From the IMG/VR virus record IMGVR_UViG_3300008216_000046, positions 1-32,501 of that record: 32,501 nucleotides of DNA. One strand, 5' to 3'. The notes under the pieces are model-generated. The model saw only the letters and a list, made by a program, of their open reading frames with translations. It was not told where the DNA came from and did not search any database. Of this stretch, positions 1 through 8,082 are shown one piece after another; within the stretch, counting starts at the first letter, position 1, and each line of letters starts with the position of its first letter. Origin of the DNA: a virus. The position numbers and the translations under genes were made by a program.

Positions 1-2
1 TA

Positions 3-2564
3 GCAGAGATACAACAGTTTTCTGGTAAAGCAACAGAGCTTGCTATGTCCCAGATTGAACAGGAAAAGGCTAGGCTTAAGACTCGGTTAGCTCCTTATGT
101 TAGTGCTCTGCCAAAAGGTGACCAGATGTATGATATGGCTGTGGCTATTAGAGAAAGAGAAATGGTTCGTAGAGTGTTAAGACAGAATACTAAAGACCCA
201 TTACTATCTCACGATGAAATGGTATATGAACAGCCTTGGAAACAGATACGAGATGCTTTTTATAAGATTCGTGACAAAAACTTTAAGGTTGTAGTAGATG
301 GTAAGACCCAACTACTTACTGGAAAAGAAGTTATAGATAATATTAATACTATTATCACTAAACAGAATGAAACAACTCACTCTTGGTTAGTTGGTAACAG
401 GGATAAAATTAATAAGTGGTTAGATATATCTAAGGATAAGGGCGGTGAAGATACTTGGGCTGGTTTAGATAAGCTTAGAAAAAAATGGTTCAAGTATAAT
501 GAGGAGCTTATTAGGAAAGGTGAAGCTCTACCTATTGCTGATTTAGGTATAGATGGTATAAGAAATATTGGTAAAAGAGTTTTAGCAAGCTTTACACCTG
601 AACCGTTAAGAACTCGTAATGAATTGTTAAGGATAAAGAAAAACATAGAGATTACTTCTAACGACCTTACTGGTGAACTACCTTTTGAAGCATATTACCC
701 ACACTTAAACTTTGATAGAAAGATAGCAACTGCTAACCTTGATAAAGCTATGGAGCACGTAACAGCTCAGGCTAAGAAAGGGGAAATTACTATAGCAGAG
801 AGAGATAGGGCGTTAAAGAGATTGATGACTCACTATCGTCAGGTTACTGGTGACTGGTTAGCTAAAGATGAGATGGGTGAAAACTTTGATACTATGCAAG
901 AAGTTTTAAATCAGACAGCAATGGGTAGAAAACAGAAAGCAAAGAACATTCTTACTGGTGACCTAAAGAAAGTTGGTAATCAGTTCAGTCGTAAAGCACA
1001 TCTTGGTGGTTGGGACCGTAGTCCTGAAGCTTATGACCAGTATATGAAGTCTATCATTGACACATTTTATAAACAAGCTATGCAGATTCAGAACAGGGTA
1101 GTGATAACTGAGTTTGGTAATAGATTTATTAAAACAAGTAACGACCCAAAACTAACAACGTCTTGGCAGAATTTCTTCAAGCTATATGCTCAAAGTGCTA
1201 TGGGTTATCCAACTCATATACCTGAGTCTGTTATGAATGATAGGAATATGAAGCTAAGAATGACTCCATATAAGTGGTTTGCTGACAGTCAGACTAAAAA
1301 ACGTGTTGATTATATACGTAAGAAGCTTGGTATACAGAGAAAACAGCTCAAGAAATGGGGCTTAGATGAGAAAACTATAGATGAATTAAGTGGTATAAGC
1401 TATGGTAGACTCAATGCTTGGTCTGCTTTGGAGGCAAAATATGAACTGGCTTCACTACTTGCTCACCCAAAGAGCTCTATAGCTAACCTTTATGGTGGTA
1501 CTATACATACTGTAGTTGATACTGGCTTTAGGAATTGGAAGAACGCAAGGAACTTTGAATACTTAAAGACTCACGTTAACCCTGAGTGGAAAGGGATGGA
1601 AGATGTAGAGAGATGGTTACAGAGACTTGGGGTAACAGAAGAGTTCTTAATATATGAAGCTGGACTAAACCCAAACATTAAGTCTGGAAGATATGAAAGT
1701 TTTGTTAGGGATGTTACTAAGAAGCTAAAAGGTGACCCTAACTTATCAGATAAGTCGTTGCTTGAATTGAAAAGGAAGCACAAGTTAACAGATACTATGT
1801 GGAATGCCGCCGCTTCTTTTATGAGAGTACCAGAAAGAATCTTAAGAAGAGATGCTTTTATGGCTCATTATCTACAGGCAAGGGAGAAATTTGGTAATTC
1901 TATTAAAGACTTTGACCATCCATTCCTTATTGAGATGGCAAAACGTGGTGTTAAAGCCACACAATTCTTATATAGTGCTCCGCATAGACCGATGTGGACC
2001 AACAGTGCTCTGGGTAGGGTGTTTAGTAGGTTTCAATTATGGAGTTGGAACAGTGTTAGATTTAGAAATGACCTAATGCGTGAAGCAAAGGTACGTGGTG
2101 TGATGCCCGGTACTGAAGCTTATGAAAGAATGGTAAGGTTAGGTACTGCTGATGCATTTATGTTAGCAATGTCTAATCTGTTTCTATATAGTTTATTTGA
2201 AAGTGCTTTACCAGCTCCTTGGAATTGGTTCCAAGATACTGCTGACTGGTTAATGGGTGACGATACAGAGAGAGAAAGAGCATTCTATGGTTCTGTTCTT
2301 GGACCAGCACAGATGATAACACCACCTTCAATGAGGTTGGTAAGTCCTATGTTTAAGTGGCTTGTACACGGTGATTCTGAACGACTTACTGATTATTATA
2401 TGTGGACGATGCTACCATTTGGTAGAATAATGAGAGATATATGGGGACCGGGCGGTGCTTTAGAGAACCCCTACTATGCAGTAACAAAGATTTCAGGGAT
2501 ACCAATCTCTCAAATAGGTGAAGCTGTCAAAGGTGAACCACCTTATAATCCAAAGGGGTACTAG
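3..2564 (+). CDS. Very large virion-associated protein, 5' end cut by window
   Basis: The frame is open from base 3, so the true start probably lies left of the window; the first ATG inside is at 45 (839 residues from there). The protein is basic, helix-rich and rich in Trp, Tyr and Arg. Near its C-terminal third it has an ATQFLY motif followed by a Trp-rich stretch (SRFQLWSWNSVRF), then a hydrophobic segment at about residues 705-730 counted from the ATG. This resembles large internal-virion or polyvalent phage proteins that accompany podovirus structural genes, but I recognise no catalytic motif. It overlaps the next gene by one base (TAGTG). Internal virion or ejection protein is an inference from size, hydrophobic segment and position; other structural roles are possible. 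Confidence 0.75.
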   Translation, partial: AEIQQFSGKATELAMSQIEQEKARLKTRLAPYVSALPKGDQMYDMAVAIREREMVRRVLRQNTKDPLLSHDEMVYEQPWKQIRDAFYKIRDKNFKVVVDGKTQLLTGKEVIDNINTIITKQNETTHSWLVGNRDKINKWLDISKDKGGEDTWAGLDKLRKKWFKYNEELIRKGEALPIADLGIDGIRNIGKRVLASFTPEPLRTRNELLRIKKNIEITSNDLTGELPFEAYYPHLNFDRKIATANLDKAMEHVTAQAKKGEITIAERDRALKRLMTHYRQVTGDWLAKDEMGENFDTMQEVLNQTAMGRKQKAKNILTGDLKKVGNQFSRKAHLGGWDRSPEAYDQYMKSIIDTFYKQAMQIQNRVVITEFGNRFIKTSNDPKLTTSWQNFFKLYAQSAMGYPTHIPESVMNDRNMKLRMTPYKWFADSQTKKRVDYIRKKLGIQRKQLKKWGLDEKTIDELSGISYGRLNAWSALEAKYELASLLAHPKSSIANLYGGTIHTVVDTGFRNWKNARNFEYLKTHVNPEWKGMEDVERWLQRLGVTEEFLIYEAGLNPNIKSGRYESFVRDVTKKLKGDPNLSDKSLLELKRKHKLTDTMWNAAASFMRVPERILRRDAFMAHYLQAREKFGNSIKDFDHPFLIEMAKRGVKATQFLYSAPHRPMWTNSALGRVFSRFQLWSWNSVRFRNDLMREAKVRGVMPGTEAYERMVRLGTADAFMLAMSNLFLYSLFESALPAPWNWFQDTADWLMGDDTERERAFYGSVLGPAQMITPPSMRLVSPMFKWLVHGDSERLTDYYMWTMLPFGRIMRDIWGPGGALENPYYAVTKISGIPISQIGEAVKGEPPYNPKGY

Positions 2565-2890
2565 TGAGTGAGAGTGACAAACCTAAGACAGCACGGTCGT
2601 ACCGTGGGGCAGTCGTGGATGATAACGCCGTTATTAGTATTAACATTAAGTGGCTTATTCAAGTGCTTATTCTTGTCGGCGTTGTTGTTATGGGATACGT
2701 TCGTATTGAAATGCGAATTGGAGACCTTGAATCAGGACTTGTCGATGCTGATACTGAAATTAAACAACTATTAGAGTCACACGAAGCAGAGCAAGAAGAA
2801 GCTATGGCTAAACTAGAAGAAGAAGTTAAGTGGTATCAGACTGAGTTTAATTTGAATCCACTTAGTTGGAAAAAGAAAAGGAAGAAATAA
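2564..2890 (+). CDS. Single-pass membrane protein with coiled coil
   Basis: This 108-residue protein starts at GTG, which shares one base with the TAG of the upstream gene; AAGGGG lies 5 bases upstream of the start. Residues 28-46 (IKWLIQVLILVGVVVMGYV) form one clear transmembrane helix. An acidic heptad-like coiled coil follows (about residues 50-90), and the tail is very basic (KKKRKK). Small phage proteins of this layout sit beside virion genes and are sometimes annotated as holin-like or spanin-like. A lysis role is possible, but no specific signature is visible. Confidence 0.75.
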   Translation: MSESDKPKTARSYRGAVVDDNAVISINIKWLIQVLILVGVVVMGYVRIEMRIGDLESGLVDADTEIKQLLESHEAEQEEAMAKLEEEVKWYQTEFNLNPLSWKKKRKK

Positions 2891-3060
2891 TGCCGATGCC
2901 ATTTCATTGTATGGAGTGCGATAAACCAGTACAGCAACCACTGCGTGGTCTGTGCCCTAAGTGTAAGAATGAACACGAACAGAAGAGAATGGTTAGTAGC
3001 ACTAAAATAGGAACCAAAATGAAGTTACCGAGTGATGTTGGACAAAGCGAAGATACTTAA
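2890..3060 (+). CDS. Small zinc-ribbon protein
   Basis: This 56-residue protein starts at an ATG that overlaps the upstream stop (TAATG), with GGAAG five bases before it. Two CxxC pairs (CMEC and CPKC), 16 residues apart from first to second cysteine pair, suggest a zinc ribbon. The rest is basic and probably disordered. An earlier ATG at 2866 exists in frame but lies inside the previous gene and lacks a ribosome-binding site. The end overlaps the start of the next gene. Function unknown; a nucleic-acid or protein adaptor is possible. Confidence 0.65.
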   Translation: MPMPFHCMECDKPVQQPLRGLCPKCKNEHEQKRMVSSTKIGTKMKLPSDVGQSEDT

Positions 3061-4741
3061 TAAAGTATATCAAGTAGTAAAGGGTGTAGCACCACGCTAT
3101 GCTGATGAGTCATTAGCGGCGGCAAAAGCTAGTGTACCTGTTGTGCAACCTAAGTTTTATGGCTATGATAAAGCCACAGGAGCATCAAGAAAGACCAATA
3201 CACCTGAACGATTCGGTGAGCTAAGACAGGAAGCTCATCAAACAGCTATGGGTGACGCCGCTAAGGGTGCCTTACATACTGCTAGTAGTATTAGATGGGG
3301 ACATATTTGGAGAGAAAATAGAGTTACTAAAAATATGTATGATAGGATTACTCCTTACATTGACGAAATAAAAGAGACTCTTGACCCCAGAACTATAAGA
3401 AGAGCCAATAAAATGATAAAGGCTGAACAAAGGGGACCATTCCTTGAGGATTTATCTACTGGCAATATGAATAGTAGTAATGTTAGAAGGACATCTAAAC
3501 ATTATGAAATGGATACAAGGTATCTCCAAGATGAAGCACCTGAGTTATTTGAACACGCTATGAAAAGACAAGGGTGGAATCTAGATGGTACAGGACCACT
3601 AGATAAGCTTAAACCTATGCTTATTAGACCTAAACCAAGTGCAGGTAATGCTAACTGGCAAGACATACAGAAGGACGAAAATGTAAAGTTTATACAGTAC
3701 TTATTACATCAAGGTAAAAAGAATAAGTTAAGTCTTGAAGAAGTACAAAAATGGTTTGATGATGATTGGTCAGATTTTATAGTGGGTCAGATAATGAAGA
3801 AGAATAACGGGACTCGTGGTAGACCACTCTGGACCAGAGAGATGACTATAAAGAGCCTTAAAATGAATGGTGGTATGCCTAGGACACAAATAAAGAATGG
3901 TAAATTATATATTGACCAAGTTATTATGTCTAGTGACCAGACTATGGGGTTTGCTCCTGTTAGTATGGAAGTCGGTCGTAATGGTCAAATAAAAGCATTG
4001 GTACACGATGTGTGGGATAATGGTACACCGGGTAGTCCTTTGTGGCAAATGTGGACAGGTAACCAACAAAACTTAGTGTTAAGTCATAGTAAAGTATTTA
4101 ATCTAGAGCCTAGTATATTAAACCTAAGAAAGACAGAGATGTGGGGTAAGGTACAGGCTAAGATAAAAAGAACAGTTAAGAATCCTGAAAGAGCAGGTCA
4201 AGGTAAGGATATTGTTGAAGCGGCTAAGATACAGTACAATGGTGACCATCAGGCTATGTCCGATGAACTTCTTGCCAGACTAGAGACATATCTTAATTAT
4301 CAAGTTAAGCATAATGGTAAGTCACCACTCCGTGCACTAGATGAAGTAAGTCAAAAATTAGGCTCAGGAGATACCAGAAAAGTAGATAAGAAATGGCTAC
4401 AGGAGATAATGAGTAACGATGATATGGTAGCCGTTGATGCTGATGCTTCTATAATTATTGCTGGAGCTAGAGCAAAAGCAGATAAATTTAAAGCTAATAA
4501 GAAGCCTTACAATAAAGAACAGTTGAAAGATATGAACCTTAATCAAAAGATTACTACATCTATGAGTAAGACAGAGAGTAAGGCACTCAAGGAAACAATG
4601 TCATTTTTTAAGAAGATGGAGAATGAAGAATTATCTAACGAAGCGGTCCAAGCATTTATAGATAGAAGAGTTATGCCAATAGCTTTCGGTGGAGCACTTG
4701 CTGGTTCTGGCTACACTATCTACAAAAAATCCCAAGAATAG
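3035..4741 (+). CDS. Large hypothetical protein, probably virion-associated
   Basis: This 568-residue protein is read from the ATG at 3035; a GTG one codon upstream is an alternative, and neither has a strong ribosome-binding site. Composition is Lys/Asn/Met-rich and mostly helical, without a recognisable enzymatic motif. A short hydrophobic segment with small residues (IAFGGALAGSGYTIY) lies about 20 residues from the C-terminus and could be a membrane-active helix. It is the last gene of the left plus-strand cluster and is followed by a terminator. Its size and its position behind the large virion protein suggest a second internal or ejection protein; this is inference. Confidence 0.7.
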   Translation: MLDKAKILNKVYQVVKGVAPRYADESLAAAKASVPVVQPKFYGYDKATGASRKTNTPERFGELRQEAHQTAMGDAAKGALHTASSIRWGHIWRENRVTKNMYDRITPYIDEIKETLDPRTIRRANKMIKAEQRGPFLEDLSTGNMNSSNVRRTSKHYEMDTRYLQDEAPELFEHAMKRQGWNLDGTGPLDKLKPMLIRPKPSAGNANWQDIQKDENVKFIQYLLHQGKKNKLSLEEVQKWFDDDWSDFIVGQIMKKNNGTRGRPLWTREMTIKSLKMNGGMPRTQIKNGKLYIDQVIMSSDQTMGFAPVSMEVGRNGQIKALVHDVWDNGTPGSPLWQMWTGNQQNLVLSHSKVFNLEPSILNLRKTEMWGKVQAKIKRTVKNPERAGQGKDIVEAAKIQYNGDHQAMSDELLARLETYLNYQVKHNGKSPLRALDEVSQKLGSGDTRKVDKKWLQEIMSNDDMVAVDADASIIIAGARAKADKFKANKKPYNKEQLKDMNLNQKITTSMSKTESKALKETMSFFKKMENEELSNEAVQAFIDRRVMPIAFGGALAGSGYTIYKKSQE

Positions 4742-4907
4742 TGATGGATTACCTCCTTATCCTACCGTTAGAACCAGCATTTTTTCAAAACGAATTGAGA
4801 TTTGGTAGTTTTAAGTGAAAAAGCTTAAAAAAAAACGTAAAAACCCGTATTTAATTTTTGGTAAAATTTTCGATTCCTTTAAGACCTAAATAAAAAAAAG
4901 GAAGTAT

Positions 4908-4935
4908 AGGGGACTGACAGAAGAGCCAGTCCCCT
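4908..4935. terminator. Bidirectional intrinsic terminator between convergent operons
   Basis: A perfect 9-bp stem (AGGGGACTG with CAGTCCCCT) closes a 10-base loop. Reading plus, TTT follows directly; reading minus, an eight-T run lies about 10 bases beyond the stem (the A-run at 4892-4899). It lies between the plus gene ending at 4741 and the minus gene ending at 4953, so it can end both operons. The rest of 4742-4952 is AT-rich and I see no gene in it. Confidence 0.8.
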
Positions 4936-4952
4936 TTGCTACTGTATATACG

Positions 4953-5174
4953 CTATGGCAATAAGGATATAGCAGGAGCAACAATACTGTTAAAATAACC
5001 ACAGCCTTCGTTTACCTTACAAGGTTTACCAGCAAGGTCTGTGTCTAACCATTGGTTTAGGTAAGGTTTCTTACCTTCTTTACGTTCTATACGCATCATT
5101 ACTGCGTCACAATTACCGTTGTTCCAATTAGCACAATGGTTACGGGCTCGGTTCAAATTGGTAGCTCTGTTCAT
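4953..5174 (-). CDS. Small cysteine-containing phage protein
   Basis: This 73-residue protein starts at an ATG with GGAGA four bases upstream. Four cysteines occur as two pairs (HC..NC and PC..GC), with a final EGCGYFNSIVAP segment. The pairs suggest a small zinc- or disulphide-stabilised fold of a kind seen near phage nucleotide-metabolism genes. It is the last gene of the leftward operon before the terminator, and its start lies within the end of the upstream gene (overlap 5140-5174). Function unknown. Confidence 0.6.
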   Translation of the reverse strand: MNRATNLNRARNHCANWNNGNCDAVMMRIERKEGKKPYLNQWLDTDLAGKPCKVNEGCGYFNSIVAPAISLLP

Positions 5175-5406
5175 AGTGTCTCCATCTTACTAAGTAATAG
5201 TCTGCTCTATCTAGTTCCCCACTTAATAAAAAGTGGTAGGCTTGTTCTAAAGCAGACGGAGGATATATATCGGTAGCCAACCATTCACCTGTCAGACAAT
5301 CCTTTTCCACACATACGTGTTTATTGTTATTGTTTTCAAGTGATAGATATCCTCCATCAATTATATTGGAGTCCTTATCAATTTGTCTTCGTCTTTCTTG
5401 TCCCAT
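5140..5406 (-). CDS. Hypothetical protein
   Basis: This 88-residue protein starts at an ATG inside the 3' end of the MazG-like gene, with a 46-base overlap and no clear ribosome-binding site; translation may be coupled to the upstream gene. The C-terminal half is helical and aromatic-rich (YYLVRWRHYEQSY). Two cysteines occur near the middle. I do not recognise the family. Both flanking genes overlap it, as is usual in this operon. Confidence 0.5.
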   Translation of the reverse strand: MGQERRRQIDKDSNIIDGGYLSLENNNNKHVCVEKDCLTGEWLATDIYPPSALEQAYHFLLSGELDRADYYLVRWRHYEQSYQFEPSP

Positions 5407-5777
5407 TTACAAGTTGTCTTTATGTCCTGTATCAATTTATCAATGTTGGTACATATGTCCAACTGGTTATTACGATACTGGACGTCATAAAGAGCGTGAA
5501 GACCAGACAAAATTAATCTTATGGAATCAGGTTGAATACTTAAAGAGTTTTTATCGCTCACTATCTTTGTTTGAGTATTCTTTTTATGTTCCAGTTCAAG
5601 GAGAGTAGCGGCTAAATAAACTGCTAAATCAGCCGACTCTTCAATCGATTCTTTCAGGTTATTACGACCACCTTCTCCTTGAATTGGAATATCCTGTCCA
5701 TACTTTTCTTGTCCTAGTTCTAACCTAGAACGCAATAAAGCAAGGACCCTGTCATTGGTAGTTACTTTGTTCTCCAT
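5361..5777 (-). CDS. MazG-like nucleotide pyrophosphohydrolase
   Basis: This 138-residue protein has an N-terminal all-alpha NTP-PPase signature: a helix with LGQEKYGQDIP, then KESIEESADLAVYLAATLL at about residues 42-60, where the EExxD arrangement gives the Mg-binding acidic residues. Family members hydrolyse (d)NTPs to the monophosphate and pyrophosphate; phage versions are thought to adjust nucleotide pools or alarmone levels. The C-terminal half (about residues 75-138) is less conserved and has no clear motif. The next upstream gene (5762-6019) overlaps its start. Family assignment is fairly firm; the substrate is unknown. Confidence 0.7.
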   Translation of the reverse strand: MENKVTTNDRVLALLRSRLELGQEKYGQDIPIQGEGGRNNLKESIEESADLAVYLAATLLELEHKKNTQTKIVSDKNSLSIQPDSIRLILSGLHALYDVQYRNNQLDICTNIDKLIQDIKTTCKWDKKDEDKLIRTPI

Positions 5778-6019
5778 ATTCGAGTACCGTAATTACCTTG
5801 CTCTGTTCTTTTACGACAGATGAACTTTCGGTCAAGCTTCTTTGCATATCGAGCGACCGCTTGAGCCAAGTTTGATGTCTTAAACCTATGCATAGGTATA
5901 AAGACGCTTTGATTAAGATTCAACTCAGCGATGAATCCGTACTTTGACCTATATGGTCCCGACCTACCAGTGGTGGGCTCAGGAATAGGTATATTGTCAT
6001 CGAAGATATAGTTACTCAT
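5762..6019 (-). CDS. Small conserved-type phage protein
   Basis: This 85-residue protein has the layout of small phage proteins with an N-terminal proline-rich lead (DNIPIPEP), a GRSGPYRSKYGF motif, a strand with a conserved SVFIP, and a C-terminal RxW ending (TRIWRTK). The architecture resembles the DUF7303-type small phage proteins, but I cannot test that here. Its stop lies one base from the HNH gene's stop-side boundary upstream, and its 3' end overlaps the MazG-like start by 16 bases. Molecular function unknown. Confidence 0.6.
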   Translation of the reverse strand: MSNYIFDDNIPIPEPTTGRSGPYRSKYGFIAELNLNQSVFIPMHRFKTSNLAQAVARYAKKLDRKFICRKRTEQGNYGTRIWRTK

Positions 6020-6020
6020 A

Positions 6021-6458
6021 TTAGTAACGTCCTCCTTTAGCGAGCTTCTTCATTACATACATACTTATCTCAGCAGGAAGCTCCTGTATCAACTGAATTA
6101 GTATGTTAAAATCCTCTTCATCTAGAGGACCTTTTCTTGTATTACAAGCTTTACAAATAAGCTGTAAATTTTCTATTGTTGTTGGACCACCTTTACTAAG
6201 TGGTACTATGTGGTCACAAGCTATAGTTCTAAAGTTCAATTTCTTCTCACAGTACTTACATTCTTTACCATATATATCATAAAACATCTTTCTTATATCA
6301 TTGCTATCTATATTGTATTCAACATCATAGTCTATACTGCGTCTTTTTAAGCTACTTTTTAATGTGCTCATTTTTGCAGAGAGTTTCTTATAAGCCTTTT
6401 CCCAGAATGTGCGATGTATTGGATACAGTTTATCTTTAAAATCATTCTTTGATAGCAT
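6021..6458 (-). CDS. HNH endonuclease
   Basis: This 145-residue protein has a zinc-bound HNH (beta-beta-alpha-metal) nuclease core: CKYC at about residue 68, then ACDHIVPLSKGGP with the metal-binding and catalytic His, an Asn in ENLQLIC, and the second zinc pair CKAC followed by NTRKG. The N-terminal 60 residues are basic and helical. It is free-standing rather than inside an intron and is transcribed with its neighbours, overlapping the upstream gene by 17 bases. It could be a mobile (homing) nuclease or a phage nuclease involved in host DNA breakdown; the sequence does not decide between these. Confidence 0.85.
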   Translation of the reverse strand: MLSKNDFKDKLYPIHRTFWEKAYKKLSAKMSTLKSSLKRRSIDYDVEYNIDSNDIRKMFYDIYGKECKYCEKKLNFRTIACDHIVPLSKGGPTTIENLQLICKACNTRKGPLDEEDFNILIQLIQELPAEISMYVMKKLAKGGRY

Positions 6459-6654
6459 CTAGCTTTGCCTTTTTCTTACGATAATAAGAAGATTTCAATA
6501 CTTTACTTTCATAAAATGAATCTCTTACTTGAAGATATCTCTTATATCCAGAACTATTTTCTTTAAGTTTACCTTGTTTTATTAAGTTCTCGTAAAACAG
6601 TACAAGTCCCCTTTTAGATATTTTACTGTCAACTCCGTTTCTTATCTTTTCCAT
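6442..6654 (-). CDS. Small basic hypothetical protein
   Basis: This 70-residue, very Lys/Arg/Tyr-rich helical protein is read from the second ATG (6654), which lies six bases after GGGAG; an ATG at 6660 directly abuts that site and is less likely. Its 3' end overlaps the HNH start and its 5' end overlaps the upstream gene by 26 bases. The charge suggests nucleic-acid binding, but no motif supports a specific function. Confidence 0.55.
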   Translation of the reverse strand: MEKIRNGVDSKISKRGLVLFYENLIKQGKLKENSSGYKRYLQVRDSFYESKVLKSSYYRKKKAKLDAIKE

Positions 6655-6901
6655 TTTCATCTCCCGGGTCTCGTGGTGATACCCATTTCGTATCCTTTAT
6701 TGCATCATCATTTATACCGAAGTCTTTTCGTATTTCATCGAATATATGTCTAACATTCTTTTCAAATACAGTCAATACTTCACGTGTAACTTCTACTGCA
6801 ATCCCCTCTATTGCGGAATCATAATTTAATTGACATCCTTTATATTTGCGTAATGTCTTTTGGATTACTTCATAGAATCCTAATGTTCTTTTTTCTTTCA
6901 T
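6629..6901 (-). CDS. Hypothetical protein
   Basis: This 90-residue protein starts at an ATG six bases after AAGGAG. It is predicted mostly helical with a charged, Lys/Asp-rich C-terminal tail (GDENGKDKKRS). It is the first gene after the strong hairpin at 6917-6951, so its expression may depend on read-through of that structure. I do not recognise the family. Confidence 0.6.
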   Translation of the reverse strand: MKEKRTLGFYEVIQKTLRKYKGCQLNYDSAIEGIAVEVTREVLTVFEKNVRHIFDEIRKDFGINDDAIKDTKWVSPRDPGDENGKDKKRS

Positions 6902-6916
6902 ATTTTTCTCCTTGTT

Positions 6917-6951
6917 AAATGGGGGCTAACTCGACCAGCTAACCCCCATTT
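6917..6951 (-). terminator. Strong GC-capped hairpin, possible attenuator
   Basis: A 9-bp inverted repeat (AAATGGGGG with CCCCCATTT) with a 17-base loop sits between the HTH gene stop (6956) and the ribosome-binding site of the next gene. In the minus direction only a short TTT follows, so it may be a leaky terminator or an mRNA-stabilising end rather than a full stop. Confidence 0.6.
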
Positions 6952-6955
6952 ATTG

Positions 6956-7165
6956 CTACGCTAATGTATACTCAGCGTACTTGTTGCCAGTGTGACTTTT
7001 AACTCGTTTGGTCTTAATAGCGTGTCCTTCTGTTCGCAGTACATTAATTACTGCGGCAAGTCGAAAACAACCACACCGATTTAATGCCATCATTGGCGTA
7101 ACAGGTATACCCTGCTTGAGCAAGTCTAAGATAATTAGCTTTTGGCTAGTATTACGTCTTGGCAT
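6956..7165 (-). CDS. Phage-associated helix-turn-helix protein
   Basis: This 69-residue protein is read from the ATG at 7165, six bases after GGAGAG; the longer TTG-initiated frame lacks such a site. The sequence QKLIILDLLKQGIPVTP, then ALNRCGCFRLAAVINVLR, then a G..I.T segment and YAEYTL matches the winged helix-turn-helix layout of the small phage HTH family (HTH_39 type): helix, turn, the conserved GC.RLAA recognition helix, and a beta wing. It probably binds DNA as a regulator. The long hairpin after its stop separates it from downstream genes. Confidence 0.75.
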   Translation of the reverse strand: MPRRNTSQKLIILDLLKQGIPVTPMMALNRCGCFRLAAVINVLRTEGHAIKTKRVKSHTGNKYAEYTLA

Positions 7166-7368
7166 ATATTGCTCTCCGAAACTACTGGGTGTAAATGAAT
7201 CCCGAATTTCCAAATGGAAACTGAGAAATCAAGAGCCTTAGTGCTCATTGTCTTTCCATTATATTGCATTCTGTTGTTTTCTTGATATACTACACCGAAT
7301 TGGAAAAACCTAAATAGTGTAATATAGAAACCTCCATTAACAATGAAAATGTCCAGAAATTTACTCAC
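7135..7368 (-). CDS. Hypothetical protein
   Basis: This 77-residue protein starts at a GTG that shares a base with the TAG of the Gp157-like gene (TAGTG), five bases after AAGGAGG, so the start is well supported. The N-terminal part is aromatic and hydrophobic (IVNGGFYITLFRFFQFGVVY); whether it is a membrane segment is uncertain. Its 3' end overlaps the HTH gene start by 31 bases. Function unknown. Confidence 0.5.
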   Translation of the reverse strand: MSKFLDIFIVNGGFYITLFRFFQFGVVYQENNRMQYNGKTMSTKALDFSVSIWKFGIHLHPVVSESNICQDVILAKS

Positions 7369-7904
7369 TATGACCTCCTTATTCTTTTAACTTTAGAGAT
7401 AGAAAATCCCGGAACTGTAGCACCTTTCGTCATAACTTGTCTTGCCTTTTTCTTATCCACAGCTTCGGTCATTACTACTTTCTTAAAATCATTAGGGATT
7501 TCATCTTCATTAACAATAACGACAGGACCCCAAGTTTCATACAACTTGTATCTTGCGGTATCTGTCTCATAGACTCCATTATCGTCTCCTAGCTCTTCAA
7601 CAACCATTGGAATCAATGAACCGTTGAAATAATCTTTGAGACTTTGGACAGCCTTTCTTCTTACCTTTAGCCTAGTTTCTTCAGCTTTAATAGCTTCGAT
7701 TTCAGCATCAATAAGATGTTCTCTTCTACTGAGCTCAAGCATAAAGTGGTCTATTCCATCGACCTTCCGCTTTATTTGAGACTTGACCTCTTCCATAGAA
7801 TTGAGAACTTCTGTGACATCGGACTCTTCAGTTTGATATTCAGCCTGTATTTCAAGGTCGATATAATCACCTAATAAGTCTTTAGTCGTTTTCTTTACTA
7901 CCAT
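7368..7904 (-). CDS. Siphovirus Gp157-family protein
   Basis: This 178-residue protein is read from the ATG at 7904, nine bases after AAAGGAG; the frame extends nine codons further up but without a site. Residues 10-110 form a long coiled coil with many Lys, Arg and Glu. The C-terminal part has the Gp157 signature: a short strand (YKLYETWGPVVIVNED), IPNDFKKV, DKKKARQVMTKGATVPGF, then a basic end. Gp157 proteins occur in phage replication and recombination clusters, and some have been linked to phage resistance; the biochemical role is not settled. Its position just after the primase-helicase supports a DNA-metabolism role. Confidence 0.8.
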   Translation of the reverse strand: MVVKKTTKDLLGDYIDLEIQAEYQTEESDVTEVLNSMEEVKSQIKRKVDGIDHFMLELSRREHLIDAEIEAIKAEETRLKVRRKAVQSLKDYFNGSLIPMVVEELGDDNGVYETDTARYKLYETWGPVVIVNEDEIPNDFKKVVMTEAVDKKKARQVMTKGATVPGFSISKVKRIRRS

Positions 7905-8082
7905 CTTCGGGCACTCCTTTGTAAAAGACACTTGACGAAACCTTTTCTTGGTCTTGCCTTACGTGTTCTTCAATTATGTACTCGACCTGTTTCTTTAACG
8001 ACCGCTTATTTTTCTTAGCAATCTCAGACAACAGGAATTTGATTTGGGGGCTGACTTCAGCCTTAAGTATGTGATTCTTCAC
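7882..8082 (-). CDS. Small protein, possible ribbon-helix-helix DNA-binding
   Basis: This 66-residue protein starts at a GTG five bases after AAGGAG. The N-terminus reads as a short strand (HILKAEVSPQ) followed by two helices (IKFLLSEIAKKNKRS and LKKQVEYIIEEHVRQ), the size and order of a ribbon-helix-helix domain of the CopG/Arc type. It overlaps the primase-helicase end upstream and the Gp157 gene start downstream, so all three are probably co-translated. A regulator of this operon is possible; the call rests only on secondary-structure pattern. Confidence 0.55.
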   Translation of the reverse strand: MKNHILKAEVSPQIKFLLSEIAKKNKRSLKKQVEYIIEEHVRQDQEKVSSSVFYKGVPEDGSKEND